Shown: piece after piece, positions 41,559 to 53,800 of the stretch
Layout of the letters: each line of letters starts with the position of its first letter
How positions within the stretch are numbered: position 1 is the stretch's first letter
NCBI RefSeq assembly: GCF_002879645.1
Contig: NZ_PNRE01000044.1
Location: 1 to 64,000 of the forward strand
Length of the DNA: 64,000 nucleotides
Source: Halomonas heilongjiangensis
Lineage (GTDB): Bacteria; Pseudomonadota; Gammaproteobacteria; Pseudomonadales; Halomonadaceae
Direction of reading: 5' to 3'
Position numbers and translations under genes: made by a program
Notes under the pieces: model-generated
What the model saw: only the letters and a program-made list of their open reading frames with translations
What the model was told of the DNA's origin: nothing
The model's database searches: none

Positions 41559-42701
41559 TTACATCTGGCAGTCGGCGGCGTAGACGTCCTGGATGTCCTC
41601 GATGGCCAGGCCGACCAGGCGATTGGTGGGCTGGCCGTTGTCGCCGGCGACCACCTCGCGGACATGGATGTCCTGGATCGGATGCTGGTTGGCGCCGAAA
41701 CGGAACTTGCCGCGCACCGACGCGAAATCGGCCTCGCGCAGCGCCTCGCGGAAGGCGTCCTGGTCGCTGGGGTGGGCCTTGTCGAGGGCGCTGAGGATCA
41801 GGTTGGCGGTGTCGTAGCCCTGTGAGGCGTAGAGCGTCGGGGTGCGCTCGTAGGCCTCGCGGAAGCGCTCGACGAAGGCGCGGTTGGCATCGTTGTCGAG
41901 GTCGTAGGCCCACTGGGAGGTGTTCATCGTCCCCAGGGCGGCGCTGCCCACGGCCTGGATGATGATCTCGTCGAAGGAGAAGGCGGCACCGAAGAGCGGC
42001 AGCTCGACCCCCGAGCTCTCGTACTGCTTCATGAAGGAGATGCCCATCCCGCCGGGCAGGAAGAAGAACAGGCTGTCGGCACCGCTGGCGCGGATCTGGG
42101 CGATCTCGGCGGCGTAGTCCGTCTGGCCCATCTGGGTATAGATCTCGTCGACCACCTCGCCCTCATAGCGGTGCTTGAAGCCGGCCAGGGCGTCGGTGCC
42201 GGCAGGGTAGTTCGGCGCGAGCAGGATCGGGCGCTCGAAGCCCTCTCCCTTCATGTAGGCGCCCATGGCCTCGTGCAGGTTGTCGTTCTGCCAGGCGACG
42301 TTGAAGTAGTTTTCGTGGCACTGGCGACCGGCGAGTGCCGAGGGGCCGGCGTTGGGCGAGAGGTAGAAGACCCCCTGGCGCACCGCCGAGGGCACCACCG
42401 CCATGGCCAGGTTGGACCAGATGATGCCGGTGAGGATATCGACGTTGTCGCGCTGCATGAATTCGTCGGAGAGGCTCTTGGCCAGGTCCGGGCGGTTGGC
42501 GTCGTCCTGGATCAGCACCTCGATGTCGTCACGCCCCGACTGCTCGATGGCGAGCATGAAGCCATCGCGCACGTCGACGCCCAGGTGGGAGCCGCCGCCG
42601 GACAGGGTGGTGATCATGCCGATCTTGACATCGTCGGCCTGGGCCGCCGCCATGGCGGAGGTCATCAGCAGGCCGAGACCGAAACTGGCAAGGTTCTTCA
42701 T
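41559..42701 (-). CDS. ABC transporter substrate-binding protein, aromatic or amino acid type
   Basis: A 380-residue type I periplasmic binding protein. Residues 1-22 are a signal peptide ending in AQA before DDVKIG. IGMITTLSGGGSHLGVDVRD is the LivK-class opening. GAGAGGG precedes the ATG. Homologues in aromatic catabolic operons bind benzoate-like acids; placement between a CoA ligase and permease genes suggests it binds 2-aminobenzoate. Binding specificity cannot be read from sequence. Confidence 0.88.
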   Translation of the reverse strand: MKNLASFGLGLLMTSAMAAAQADDVKIGMITTLSGGGSHLGVDVRDGFMLAIEQSGRDDIEVLIQDDANRPDLAKSLSDEFMQRDNVDILTGIIWSNLAMAVVPSAVRQGVFYLSPNAGPSALAGRQCHENYFNVAWQNDNLHEAMGAYMKGEGFERPILLAPNYPAGTDALAGFKHRYEGEVVDEIYTQMGQTDYAAEIAQIRASGADSLFFFLPGGMGISFMKQYESSGVELPLFGAAFSFDEIIIQAVGSAALGTMNTSQWAYDLDNDANRAFVERFREAYERTPTLYASQGYDTANLILSALDKAHPSDQDAFREALREADFASVRGKFRFGANQHPIQDIHVREVVAGDNGQPTNRLVGLAIEDIQDVYAADCQM

Positions 42702-42794
42702 GGGGTTACCCTCTCTGCATAGCGTTGCTTGTTGTGGTTGATCTGCACCGTGGACCCGTCGCCTGCGGCGTGGTCGGCTACCCGCGTTGGCGCG

Positions 42795-44426
42795 TCATGG
42801 GTCGGGATAGTGCTCCTGACGCAGCCGGAAGCGCTGGATCTTGCCGGTGGCGGTCTTGGGCAGCGCCTCGACGAAGCGGATCGAGCGAGGATACTTGTAG
42901 GGCGCAATGGTCTGCTTGACGAACTCCTGCAAGCGATGCGCGCAATCCTCGTCCGGTTCGACCCCGGGAGACAGTACCACGAAGGCCTCGACGATCTGCC
43001 CACGCTCCCCATTCGGTGCCCCGATCACCGCACACTCCTGAACCGACTCGTGGGCCAGCAGGGCGGCCTCGACCTCGGGACCGGCGATGTTGTAACCGGC
43101 GGAGACGATCATGTCGTCGCTGCGGGCGGCGAAATGGAAGTACCCCTCGTCGTCCTGGGTGAAGGCGTCGCCGGTGATGTTCCAGCCGTCACGCACGTAG
43201 TTCCGCTGGCGAGGATCGGCCAGATAGCGACAACCGGTAGGGCCGCGCACCGCGAGCCGGCCGACCTCGCCACGGGGAAGTTCCCGCATCGCCTCGTCGA
43301 CCACCTTGGCCTGGTAGCCGGTGACTGGCCGGCCGGTGCAGCCGGGGCGGTGGTCGTCGAGCCGGTTGGAGATGAAGATGTGCAGCATCTCGGTGGCGCC
43401 GATGCCGTCGAGGATCGGGGTGCCGGTAGAACGGATCCAGTCGTGGTAGATCGGCGGCGGCAGGGTCTCGCCGGCCGAGACCGCCACCCGCAGGCTGTCC
43501 AGCGGCGGGCCCTCCTCCAGGTGGGAGAGCATGGCCCGGTAGGCGGTGGGGGCGGTAAGCACCACGGTGGCGCGGTGTTCGCGGATGATCGCCATCATGT
43601 TGGGCGGGGTGGCGTGCTCGAGCAGCACCGCGGTGGCGCCGAAGCGCAGCGGGAAGATCGCCAGGCCGCCGAGGCCGAAGGTGAAGGCCAGCGGCGGTGA
43701 ACCGACGAAGACGTCGTCCGGCGTGACCCGCAGTACCTCGCGGGCATAGCCATCGGCGATGATCAGCAGGTCGCGGTGGTAGTGCACGGTGGCCTTAGGC
43801 TTGCCGGTGGTGCCGGAGGTGAAGCCGAGCAGCGCCACGTCGTCGGCGGCGGTCGGCACCGCCGTGAACGATGCCGACTTGTCCAGCGCCAGGCGGTCGA
43901 GTTCGGCGTCGTGGTTGGCGCTGCCGTCGAAGGCGACCACCCGCTTCAGGACGTCGCTGTCCGCCGCACACGGCTCCAGTTCCTCGAGCAGGCGGCTGTC
44001 GCACAGGGCGAGCGACACCTGGGCCTTGTCGACGATCCTGGCGAGCTCTCCGGCGCGCAGCATCGGCATGGTATTGATCACCACGGCGCCGGCCTTGGTG
44101 GCGGCGAGCCAGCAGGCCACCAGCGCCGGGTTGTTGGCCGAGCGGATCAGCACCCGGTGGCCCGGGCGCACGCCGAGCTCCTCGACCAGGGCGTGGGCGA
44201 GGCGATTGGTCCACTCGACGAGTTCCCGGTAGGTGCGGCTGCGGCCGTTGCCGACCAGGGCCACGCGCTCGCCGTGGCCCTGCTCGACCAGGCGGTCGCA
44301 GAGCTCCACCGCGGCGTTGAGCCGTGCCGGGTAGTCGAAGCCCTCGAGCAGGAAATCGGGCTGTTGCTCGGGGGGTGGCAGGCGGTCCCGGGCGAAGGTA
44401 TCGGCATGGGCCGATGGGCTGTTCAT
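42795..44426 (-). CDS. abmG: 2-aminobenzoate-CoA ligase (AMP-forming)
   Basis: A 543-residue acyl-adenylate enzyme of the benzoate-CoA ligase group. Core motifs: LLGFTSGTTGKPKATVHYH (phosphate loop), DGIGATEMLHIFIS (aromatic-acid ligases have GxTExLHxF here), GWNITGDAF, and the catalytic Lys K529 in PKTATGKIQRF. It should activate 2-aminobenzoate with ATP and CoA. The ATG at 44426 has GGAG 7 nt upstream; one two codons earlier would be only 2 nt from that site. The preference for anthranilate over benzoate or salicylate rests on the neighbouring fused oxygenase and RidA gene. Confidence 0.82.
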   Translation of the reverse strand: MNSPSAHADTFARDRLPPPEQQPDFLLEGFDYPARLNAAVELCDRLVEQGHGERVALVGNGRSRTYRELVEWTNRLAHALVEELGVRPGHRVLIRSANNPALVACWLAATKAGAVVINTMPMLRAGELARIVDKAQVSLALCDSRLLEELEPCAADSDVLKRVVAFDGSANHDAELDRLALDKSASFTAVPTAADDVALLGFTSGTTGKPKATVHYHRDLLIIADGYAREVLRVTPDDVFVGSPPLAFTFGLGGLAIFPLRFGATAVLLEHATPPNMMAIIREHRATVVLTAPTAYRAMLSHLEEGPPLDSLRVAVSAGETLPPPIYHDWIRSTGTPILDGIGATEMLHIFISNRLDDHRPGCTGRPVTGYQAKVVDEAMRELPRGEVGRLAVRGPTGCRYLADPRQRNYVRDGWNITGDAFTQDDEGYFHFAARSDDMIVSAGYNIAGPEVEAALLAHESVQECAVIGAPNGERGQIVEAFVVLSPGVEPDEDCAHRLQEFVKQTIAPYKYPRSIRFVEALPKTATGKIQRFRLRQEHYPDP

Positions 44427-44509
44427 GACCATTCTCCGTACTGTCGTTGTTGTTCGGCGCCGGTGGCGTCGACAGGGGATTACGGTATCTGGCGTGTCGT
44501 TGTGGTTTC

Positions 44510-45639
<1,130 letters not shown>

Positions 45640-45640
<1 letters not shown>

Positions 45641-46449
45641 CAATCCCCCTCGAAGACCGGCTTCTGTTTGGCGGCGAAGGCGCGGTAGGCGCGCTCGAAG
45701 TCGCGGGTCTGCATGCAGATCGCCTGGGCCTGGGCCTCGGCCTCGATGGCCTGTTCCAGGCTCATCGACCACTCCTGGTTGAGCTGGGTCTTGGTGATGC
45801 CGTGGGCGAAGGTGGGCCCCCGGGCCAGGCGGGTGGCATAGGCGATGGCTTCGGCCTCGAGGCTCTCGGCCTCGACCAGGCGATTGTAGAAGCCCCATTG
45901 ATGGCCCTCCTCGGCACTCATGCTGCGGCCGCTGTAGAGCAGGTCGGCGGCGCGGCCCTGACCGATCAGGCGCGGCAGGATGGCGCAGGCGCCCATGTCG
46001 CAGCCGGCAAGCCCCACCCGGGTGAAGAGGAAGGCGGTACTGGCCCGGGGCGTGGCGAAACGGATGTCCGAGGCCATGGCGATGATCGCCCCGGCGCCGA
46101 CGCAGACGCCGTCCACGGCGCTGATCACCGGCTTGGTGCACTGGAGCATCGCCTTGACCAGGTCGCCGGTCATGCGGGTGAATTCCAGCAGCCCCTTCAT
46201 GTCGCGCCCGACCAGCGGGGCGATGATCTCGTGCACGTCGCCGCCGGAGCAGAAGTTGCCGCCGTTGGAAGCGATCACCACCGCCTTGACGTCCTCGGCG
46301 TAGACCAGGTCGCGAAAGGTGTCGCGCAACTCGGCATAGCTGTCGAAGGTCAGCGGGTTCTTGCGCTCGGGGCGGTTCAGGCGAATGATCGCCACGTCGC
46401 CCTCCATGCGCCAGAGAAAGTGGCGGGGCGCCAGGTCGGCCAGGTTCAT
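45640..46449 (-). CDS. Enoyl-CoA hydratase/isomerase (crotonase) family protein
   Basis: A 269-residue crotonase. The oxyanion-hole segments are [14 protein letters not shown] and [19 protein letters not shown]. The usual GxxPGAGGTQRL stretch that carries a catalytic Glu is replaced by [18 protein letters not shown], so chemistry may differ from simple hydration; isomerisation or ring hydrolysis are possible. ATGA overlap with marR and TGATG junction with the dehydrogenase indicate tight coupling. Confidence 0.87.
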
Positions 46450-46913
46450 GTCGTCTCTCCCGTGTCGGCCGGCAAGCGGTGCAGCAGCTCGCCGATGTGA
46501 TGGGCATCGTCTTCGGAGACCCCATCGAGCAGGGCGTTGATCCAGCCCTCGTGGGCCGTGGCCATCTCGGCGAAGGCCCGGCGCCCGGCCGCGGTCAGGC
46601 GGACCAGGGTGGCGCGGCGGTCGCCCTCGAGGGCGATACGCTCGACGGCGCCGTCGTCGACCAGTCGCTCGACGATGCCGGTGACGTTGCCGTTGGAGAC
46701 CCGCAGGCGCCGCGACAGCTCGTTCATCTTCAGGCCGTCGGGGTCGCGCTGCAGCGCGGCCATGACGTCGAAGCGCGGCAGGGTGGAGTCGTACTCCAGG
46801 CGCAGCCGCTCGCGCAGCTCGGCCTCGACCTGGCGGGTCACCCGCAGCATCCGCAGCCACAGGCGCAGGCGCTCCTTGCTCGAGGCTTCCTGTTTCGGCA
46901 ACGGGACCGTCAT
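46446..46913 (-). CDS. MarR-family regulator of the catabolic operon
   Basis: A 155-residue winged-helix regulator. The DNA-binding part is [40 protein letters not shown] and the wing [12 protein letters not shown]. MarR proteins in aromatic-CoA pathways are usually repressors released by an aryl-CoA. It lies inside the operon, overlapping genes on both sides by 4 nt, so it would control itself; palindromes upstream of the first gene are its likely target. Confidence 0.88.
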   Translation of the reverse strand: MTVPLPKQEASSKERLRLWLRMLRVTRQVEAELRERLRLEYDSTLPRFDVMAALQRDPDGLKMNELSRRLRVSNGNVTGIVERLVDDGAVERIALEGDRRATLVRLTAAGRRAFAEMATAHEGWINALLDGVSEDDAHHIGELLHRLPADTGETT

Positions 46914-47671
46914 GTCTCGCCTCCCGAGATCGAGATCGCCTGGCCGTTGATGGCGCCGCTGTGGGGGCCGCAGAGCCACAGCGCCGTGGCGGTCACCTCG
47001 GCGGGCTGGATCAGGCGGCCGGCGGGGTTGGTGGACTGGAAATGGGCCCGCGCCTGTTCGGCCGACTGGCCCGTGCGCGCGACGATGGTCTCGACGCTGG
47101 CGGCGAGCAGCGGGGTGTCGGTGAAGCCGGGGCAGAGGGCATTGACGGTGAGGTCGCGCCCGGCGGTCTCCTGGGCCAGGGCGCGCACCAGGCCGACCAC
47201 GCCGTGCTTGGCGGCGCAGTAGGGCGCCACGTAGGCGTAGCCCTTGAGCCCGGCGGTGGAAGCCACGGCGAGCAGCCGGCCGCCGTCGCGCAGGTGCCTG
47301 AGCCCTTCGCGCAGGGTCAGGAACACGCCGGTGAGGTTGACGTCGAGCAGGCGCTGCCACTGCTCGAGATCGGTGCGAGCCAGCGGGCCGCTCTCGGCGG
47401 CCCCGGCGTTGGCGATCACGATGTCGACCTCGCCGAGGCCCTCGAACAGCGCCACCATGGCGGCCTCGTCGGTGACGTCGACCACGGCCGGGTGGATGGA
47501 TGGATGGTGCGCCGCGGTGGCCGCGAGCGGGGCGTCGCGGCGCCCGGTAATGACGACCTCGGCGCCGGCGCGGGCGAAGGCCAGCGCCATGTCGGCGCCG
47601 ATGCCGCTGCCGCCGCCGGTGATCACCACGCGCTTGCCCTGCATCTCGCTCGCGTTCATGTCATTGCTCAT
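46910..47671 (-). CDS. Short-chain dehydrogenase/reductase (SDR)
   Basis: A 253-residue SDR. Cofactor motif [13 protein letters not shown] in [11 protein letters not shown], catalytic Ser in [10 protein letters not shown] and YCAAK. Likely oxidises or reduces a beta-hydroxyacyl-CoA or ring ketone intermediate. The ATG at 47671 is chosen because it gives a family-like N-terminus and ATGA overlap with the upstream stop. It ends overlapping marR. Confidence 0.86.
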   Translation of the reverse strand: MSNDMNASEMQGKRVVITGGGSGIGADMALAFARAGAEVVITGRRDAPLAATAAHHPSIHPAVVDVTDEAAMVALFEGLGEVDIVIANAGAAESGPLARTDLEQWQRLLDVNLTGVFLTLREGLRHLRDGGRLLAVASTAGLKGYAYVAPYCAAKHGVVGLVRALAQETAGRDLTVNALCPGFTDTPLLAASVETIVARTGQSAEQARAHFQSTNPAGRLIQPAEVTATALWLCGPHSGAINGQAISISGGET

Positions 47672-49965
47672 GTCCAGCCCTCGCCGCGCTCGGCCAGGCG
47701 CTGGAGCTGGTCGCGGCCGGCGCGGTAGGGTGCCGGCCAGTGGCACTCACCGTCGCCGAGGCCGGCGGCGGCATGCAGCGTCCAGTAGGGATCGGCGAGG
47801 TGGGGCCTGGCCAGGCAGACCAGGTCGGCGCGCCCGGCCATCAGGATCGAGTTGACGTGGTCGGCCTGGTAGATGTTGCCCACCGCCATGGTCGCCATGC
47901 CGGTCTCGTTGCGGATGCGATCCGAGAAGGGGGTCTGGAACATGCGCCCGTAGACCGGCTCGGCCCGGGTCGAGGTCTGGCCGGCGGAGACGTCGACGAT
48001 ATCGACGTCGGCGCCCTTCAACAGCCGGGCGATCGCCACCGCCTCATCGGGCGTCACCCCCTCGTCGCCGACCCAGTCGGTGGCCGAGATACGCACCGAC
48101 AGCGGCTTCTCCGCGGGCCAGGCCTCGCGCACCGCGCGGATCACCTCCAACGGGAAGCGCAGGCGGTTGTCGAGCGACCCGCCGTAGTCGTCGTCGCGGC
48201 GGTTGGTCAGCGGGGTGATGAACGACGACAGCAGGTAGCCGTGGGCGGCGTGGACCTCGAGCATGTCGAAGCCGGCCCGCTCGGCCATTTGCGCGGCGGC
48301 GACGAACTCGTCGCGTACCCGGTCCATGTCGGCGCGGTCCATCGCCCTCGGTACCTGGTTGCGCGGCGACCAGGGCACCGCGGAGGCGGCCATCACCGGC
48401 CAGTTGCCGTCGGCCAGCGGCGCGTCCATCTCCTGCCAGCCGAGCTGGGTCGAGCCCTTGGGGCCCGAGTGGCCGATCTGGGCGCAGAGCTTCGCCGGTG
48501 TCTCGGCGTGGACGAAATCGCACAGCCGCTGCCAGGCGGCCTCGTGGGCGGGGGCATAGAAGCCGGTGCAGCCGGGGGTGATGCGCCCCTCGGGCGACAC
48601 GCAGGTCATCTCGGTGTAGACCAGGCCGGCGCCGCCCTTGGCCCGCTCGGCGTAGTGCACGAAGTGCCAGTCGGTGGGGCAGCCGTCCACGGCCTTGTAC
48701 TGGGCCATGGGCGAGACCACGACCCGGTTGGCCAGGGTCAGTCCGCGCAGCTGGAAAGGGGCGAACATCGGCGCTCGGCGCGAGCCCTCATTGCCGGCCC
48801 GGGCCTGGAACCAGCGCTCGGCGCTCGCGAGCCACGCCGGGTCGCGCAGGCGCAGGTTCTCGTGGCTGATGCGTTGCGAGCGGGTCAACAGCGAGTAGTT
48901 GAACTGTACCGGGTCCAGGTCCAGGTAGCGCTCGACCTGCTCGAACCACTCGGTGGAGTTGCGTGCCGCCGACTGCAGGCGCAGCACCTCGAGGCGGCGC
49001 TCCTCCTCGTAGCGGGCGACGGCGGCGGCCATGTCGGGCTCGCTGTGCAGGTAGTCGGCGAGCGCGATGGCGCTCTCCAGGGCGAGCTTGGTGCCAGAGC
49101 CGATGGAGAAGTGGGCGGTGGCGGCGGCGTCGCCCATCAGCACCACGTTCTCGTGACTCCAGCGCGCGCAGAGCACCCGCGGAAAGTTGATCCACGCCGA
49201 GCCGCGGATATGGCGGGCGTTGCTCATCAGCGCGTGGCCGCCGAGATGGTCGGCGAAGATGCGCTCGCAGACGGCGATGGACGCCTGCTGGCTCATCGCG
49301 TCGAAGCCGAAGGCCCGCCAGGTGGGCTCGCTGCACTCGACGATGAAGGTCGCGGTGTCGGCATCGAACTGGTAGGCGTGGGCCCACACCCAGCCATGCT
49401 CGGTCTTCTCGAAGATGAAGGTGAAGGCATCGTTGAAGGTCTGGTGGGTGCCTAGCCAGACGAACTTGCAGGCACGCACCTCGATGTCGGGCTCGAAGTG
49501 CTGCGCATAGACCTGGCGGGTGCGCGAGTTGAGGCCATCGGCGGCCAGCACCAGGTCGAACTCGTGGCGCAGGTCGTCGATGGCCTCCGCCGGCATGTCG
49601 GTCTCGAAGCGCAGCTCGACGCCGAGTTCCCGGGCGCGCTGCTGGAGCAGGATCAGCAGCTGGCGGCGGCCGATGCCGCAGAAGCCGTGACCGGTGGAGA
49701 CCGTCCTGACCCCCTGGTGGATCACCGCGATGTCGTCCCAGTAGGCGAAGTGCTCGCGGATCCGTTCGGCGCTCGGCGCGTCGTTGCGCGTCAGGTTGTC
49801 GAGGGTCTCGTCGGAAAGCACCACCCCCCAGCCGAAGGTGTCGTCGGGGCGGTTGCGCTCGATCACCACGATCTCGTGGGCAGGATCATGGCACTTCATG
49901 CTGATGGCGAAGTAGAGACCCGCGGGGCCTCCACCGAGACAGGCTATCCTCATGGGCGTGATCAT
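47668..49965 (-). CDS. abmA: 2-aminobenzoyl-CoA monooxygenase/reductase (fused)
   Basis: A 765-residue fusion. Residues 1 to about 385 form an FAD-dependent aromatic hydroxylase ([38 protein letters not shown]). Residues about 395-765 form an old-yellow-enzyme FMN reductase ([52 protein letters not shown]). The same two-domain build is known in 2-aminobenzoyl-CoA monooxygenase/reductase of Azoarcus, which hydroxylates and then dearomatises the ring, and in salicylyl-CoA 5-hydroxylases. RidA and the CoA ligase in the operon favour the amino substrate. First gene of the operon; start at 49965 or an ATG four codons later. Strongest marker of the pathway. Confidence 0.85.
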   Translation of the reverse strand: MITPMRIACLGGGPAGLYFAISMKCHDPAHEIVVIERNRPDDTFGWGVVLSDETLDNLTRNDAPSAERIREHFAYWDDIAVIHQGVRTVSTGHGFCGIGRRQLLILLQQRARELGVELRFETDMPAEAIDDLRHEFDLVLAADGLNSRTRQVYAQHFEPDIEVRACKFVWLGTHQTFNDAFTFIFEKTEHGWVWAHAYQFDADTATFIVECSEPTWRAFGFDAMSQQASIAVCERIFADHLGGHALMSNARHIRGSAWINFPRVLCARWSHENVVLMGDAAATAHFSIGSGTKLALESAIALADYLHSEPDMAAAVARYEEERRLEVLRLQSAARNSTEWFEQVERYLDLDPVQFNYSLLTRSQRISHENLRLRDPAWLASAERWFQARAGNEGSRRAPMFAPFQLRGLTLANRVVVSPMAQYKAVDGCPTDWHFVHYAERAKGGAGLVYTEMTCVSPEGRITPGCTGFYAPAHEAAWQRLCDFVHAETPAKLCAQIGHSGPKGSTQLGWQEMDAPLADGNWPVMAASAVPWSPRNQVPRAMDRADMDRVRDEFVAAAQMAERAGFDMLEVHAAHGYLLSSFITPLTNRRDDDYGGSLDNRLRFPLEVIRAVREAWPAEKPLSVRISATDWVGDEGVTPDEAVAIARLLKGADVDIVDVSAGQTSTRAEPVYGRMFQTPFSDRIRNETGMATMAVGNIYQADHVNSILMAGRADLVCLARPHLADPYWTLHAAAGLGDGECHWPAPYRAGRDQLQRLAERGEGWT

Positions 49966-50021
49966 CCGCAGGTGAGGTTGTTGTTCTGGTGCCTGTCTTG
50001 CAGCCTAGGCGCGCCTCGTGG

Positions 50022-50056
50022 ATAGTTCAAGTATGAAATTTCAAGCTTGAAGTATA
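50022..50056. promoter_or_regulatory. Paired palindromes and possible -10 box before the anthranilate operon
   Basis: TTCAAGTATGAA (50026-50037) and the perfect palindrome TTCAAGCTTGAA (50040-50051) lie 14 bp apart, 57-90 bp upstream of the first gene. Their outer halves also form a larger inverted repeat (ATAGTTCAAG and CTTGAAGTAT, 9 of 10 matching). On the minus strand TATACT at 50056-50051 could be a -10 box, placing both palindromes over or just after the start of transcription. This suits repression by the operon's MarR protein. Confidence 0.55.
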
Positions 50057-50227
50057 TCCCGACCGACTGGGCCATCGGCGCCGCATGGCGTCGCATGGGG
50101 ATGAGTTCCGTCCGGCGACCGGGTACTACGAGGAACAGGATTGACAGCGGCCCCGGCAGGGGTGAGTCTGTGGATTCGACGGCCGGGCGGACGACGCCAT
50201 CGGCATCATCGAGCTAGGGAGGCGCCC

Positions 50228-50734
50228 ATGCTGGAAGACTGCAAGACCGCGCTCGAGCGCTGGGGGGGTGTGCACGAGCTGATCGACCGCTGGCTGGACG
50301 AGCGGCGCGAGCTGCTGGTCAACTTCCTCGACCTCAAGGAGGCCTGCGATGTCGAGCTCGAGGCGGTGAGCAAGTCGCGCATCGACACCTTCAGCGAGCT
50401 GCTGATGGACTACATCAGTGCGGGTCACTTCGAGATCTATCCCCAACTGCGCGAAGAGGCCAGGGCCTTCGATGACGATGAGGCGCTGGGCATCGCCGAC
50501 AAGCTGCTGGAGCGGCTGGACATGTCCACCGAGCTGGTACTGGCCTTCGATGCCGACTACGAGAGCCCGGTACGGTGCCAGCAGAACCTGGCGCGGCTCC
50601 CGGCCTGGATCGATCGCCTGGTGAAGGGGCTCACCGAGCGCTTCGTCCTGGAGGATCAACTGATCGCCCGCCTGCATGCGGCCCATGCCCCGGATGCCGC
50701 CCGCGGCGAGGCCAGGGCCCAGACCCGGGTCTGA
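50228..50734 (+). CDS. rsd: Regulator of sigma D, Rsd/AlgQ family
   Basis: A 168-residue helical protein. The N-terminus MLEDCKTALERWGGVHELID matches Rsd and AlgQ, which bind the housekeeping sigma factor and free RNA polymerase core for alternative sigmas in stationary phase. AGGGAGG lies 5 nt before the ATG at 50228. It stands alone with a strong terminator after it. Confidence 0.92.
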   Translation: MLEDCKTALERWGGVHELIDRWLDERRELLVNFLDLKEACDVELEAVSKSRIDTFSELLMDYISAGHFEIYPQLREEARAFDDDEALGIADKLLERLDMSTELVLAFDADYESPVRCQQNLARLPAWIDRLVKGLTERFVLEDQLIARLHAAHAPDAARGEARAQTRV

Positions 50735-50762
50735 CCCGGCTCCGCCGGGAGCAGTAAGCCAT

Positions 50763-50776
50763 AAGCTTGAAGCTTG
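50763..50776. repeat. Heptamer repeat AAGCTTG x2
   Basis: Two consecutive AAGCTTG units sit between the rsd stop and its terminator. Related units occur beside the mdh terminator, suggesting a dispersed intergenic repeat family of this genome. Confidence 0.5.
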
Positions 50777-50780
50777 AAAA

Positions 50781-50813
50781 AAACACCCCCGTAGCAGTGC
50801 TACGGGGGTGTTT
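50781..50813. terminator. Strong bidirectional terminator between rsd and the RND gene
   Basis: AAACACCCCCGTAGCA and TGCTACGGGGGTGTTT are perfect 16-bp arms around a single base. A runs on the left and T runs on the right give U tracts in both directions, serving the convergent rsd and efflux genes. Confidence 0.9.
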
Positions 50814-50848
50814 GCTATGGGATGAGGCAAGCTTATGCTGCCTTCCAG

Positions 50849-53800
50849 CTACCGGTGAAACCGGGCGCCCAGCACCAGCATGCAGGGGGTGAGCAGCAGC
50901 GTCAGCCCGGTGGCGAAGGTCAGGCCGCCGGCGATGGCGCTGGAGAGCTGGGTCCACCACTGGGTCGAGGGGGCGCCGATGCCCAGGCTGGGGGCGAAGA
51001 GGTTGACGTTGACCTCGAGCACCATGGGCATCAGCCCCAGCACCGTGGTGATCGCGGTCAACAGCACCGGACGCAGGCGCAGGCCGCCGGCCTCCAGCGC
51101 CGCCTCGAAGGGGGGAAGCCCCTCGCCGCGCAGCTGGTTGTAGGTATCGATCAGCACGATGTTGTTGTTCACGACGATTCCCGCCAGGGCGATGATACCC
51201 ATCCCCACCATGACGATGCCGAAGGGCTGGGCATTGGCCAGCAGGCCCAGCAGCACCCCCGCGGTGGAAAAGACGATGGCCGAGAGCACCAGTGCCGCCT
51301 GGTAGAGGCTGTTGAACTGGGTGACCAGGATCAGCGCCATCAGGCAGATGGCCACCAGGAAGGCGGTGATCAGGAACTGCATCGCTTCCTGCTGGTCCTC
51401 CTGCTCGCCGGCCACGTTGACGATGACCCCCTCGGGCGGCGATCCCATGGCATCGAGCAGGGCGCGCAGGCGCTCGTCGGGGCGATACCCCTCTTCCACG
51501 TCGGCCTCCAGGGTGATCGCCCGGCGGCCGTCGATGCGGTGCAGGGTGCCCACCTTGGGCGCCGGCTCCAGGGTCACGAAGTGGGAGATCGGGACCTGCC
51601 CGCGGCTGGTGTTGAGCGTCAGCCGGCCGAGCTGGTCCAGCGAGCGTGAGCCCTGCGGCAGGCGCACCCGGATATCGACTTCGTCGTTGACGCCGGCGGG
51701 GCGATAGCTCGCCACCTGCAGGCCGGTGGTGATCAGCTGCACGGCGCTGCCGATGGTGGTCACGTCGGTGCCGAAACGCGCCGCGGCCTCCCGGTCGACC
51801 CGCACTCGCCACTCGACCCCGGGGAGGCTGCGGTTGTCCCCGATGTCGCGGAAGCCGCCCAGCTCGATCATGGTGTCGCGCAGTGCCTCCACGGCCTGGC
51901 TCGCCAGGGCCGGATCGTGGGCGCTCAGTTCGAGCACGATCGGCTTGCCGGCGGCCGGCCCCATCTCCTGCTCGCGGAACTCCAGCACCACCCCGGGCAG
52001 GCCCCGGGTACGCTCGGCCATCTCGGCGAGGATGGTGGCGGCGGGCCGGCGCTCCTGCCAGTCGACCAGCTGGAACTGCACCACCCCGATCACATCGGCA
52101 CCGAGCTGCTCGTCGGGCGCCGAGAAGGAGCGAGCATAGAGGGCCTCGACCTCGCTCATGCCGGCGAGTCGGGTCTCGACCCGCCGTACCACGGCATCCT
52201 TCTCGGCGGCGGAGAAGTCGCCGCGGGAGCGAACCAGCACCTGGGCATTGTCGGGCTCGACGCTGGGAAAGAACTCGACCCCGTGGTTGAAGCGCGCATA
52301 GGCCGTGTAGATCAGTGCCATCAGCAGCAGCGCGATCAGCAGGGTCAGCCCCGGCCTGGCCAGCAACCGGGCCAGCAGGTGGCGGTAGAGCCGGCCGCCG
52401 GCGGTGACCATCTCGTCGTCGCGGACCGCCCGCGAGGCCCGGACGCCGAACACCCCTCCCAGGGTGGGCAGGAACACCAGCGCCATGGCCAGCGAGGCGA
52501 GCAGGCAGAGGATCACGGTGGCCGGCAGATACTTCATGAACTCGCCCACCACGCCGGGCCAGAACAGCAGCGGCACGAACACCGCCAGGGTGGTGGCGGT
52601 GGAGGCGGCCACCGGCCAGCTCATGCGCGCGGCGGCGTTGACCCAGGCATCCCGTGGGGCCTGGCCCTGGCGCAGGTGGCGGTCGGCCAGCTCGCTGACC
52701 ACGATGGCGCCGTCGACCAGCATGCCGGCGACCAGGATCAGCGAGAACAGCACCACGATGTTGAGGGTATAGCCGATCGCCCAGATCAGCAGGATGCCGG
52801 TGAGGAAGGCGCCGGGGATGGTCAGCCCCACCATCAGCGCCGAGCGAACTCCCATGGCGGCCAGTATCACCACCAGCACCAGCGCCACCGCGGTGAGCAC
52901 GTTGTTTAGCAGCTCCGAGAGCATCTGCTCGACGGTCTCGGACTGGTCCATGATGGTGGTGATCTCGAGCTCGCCGGGGATCAGGGCGGTGGCCTCGTCG
53001 AGCAGGTCGCGCACCTGGTCGATGGTGGCGATGATATTGGCACCGGCGCGCTTGGTGATCTCCAGCACCAGGGCCGGCTGGTCGTCGATGCGGGCGAAGC
53101 CCTCGGGATCCTTGAGGGTGGGGCGGATCCAGGCCACGTCGCCGAAGGTCACCACCCGGTCGCCGTCGACCTTCACCGGCATGCCCATGACGTCCTCGAG
53201 GCTTTCGATCACCCCGGGCACCTTGAGCGCCAGGCGGCCGGCCCCGGTGTCGAGGCTGCCCGCCGCCACCAGGCGGTTGTTGCGGTTGACCATGTTGAAC
53301 AGGGTGTCGAAGTCGACCCCGTAGCTGTCGAGCACCAGGGGGTCGACGACGATCTCCAGCAGGTCCTCGCGCTCTCCGCCGATCTCGACCTCGAGCACCC
53401 CGGCGATGCCTTCGATCTCCTCCTCGAGGCGGCGTGCCACGGCCAGCCGCTGCGACTCTTCCAGGGGGCCCGAGAGGCCGAGGGAGAGCACCGGGAAGAG
53501 CCCTACGTTGATCTCCCTCACCCGCGGTTCGTCGGCTTCGCCGGGGAGCTCGGCCCGGGCGATGTCGACCTGCTCACGGACGTCCGTGAGCGCCTGGTCG
53601 GGGTCGAAGCCGGCATCGAACTCCAGCATCACCGAGGCGTGGCCCTCGCTCGACTGGGAGGTCAACTTGCGCAGCCCCTCGATGGAGCGCAGTTCCTGCT
53701 CCATGGGGCGCACCAGCAGGCGTTCGCCATCCTCCGGGCTCACCCCCTCGAGCGTCAGGGAGACGTAGATGAGCGGGATGGGAACGTCGGGATTGGCCTC

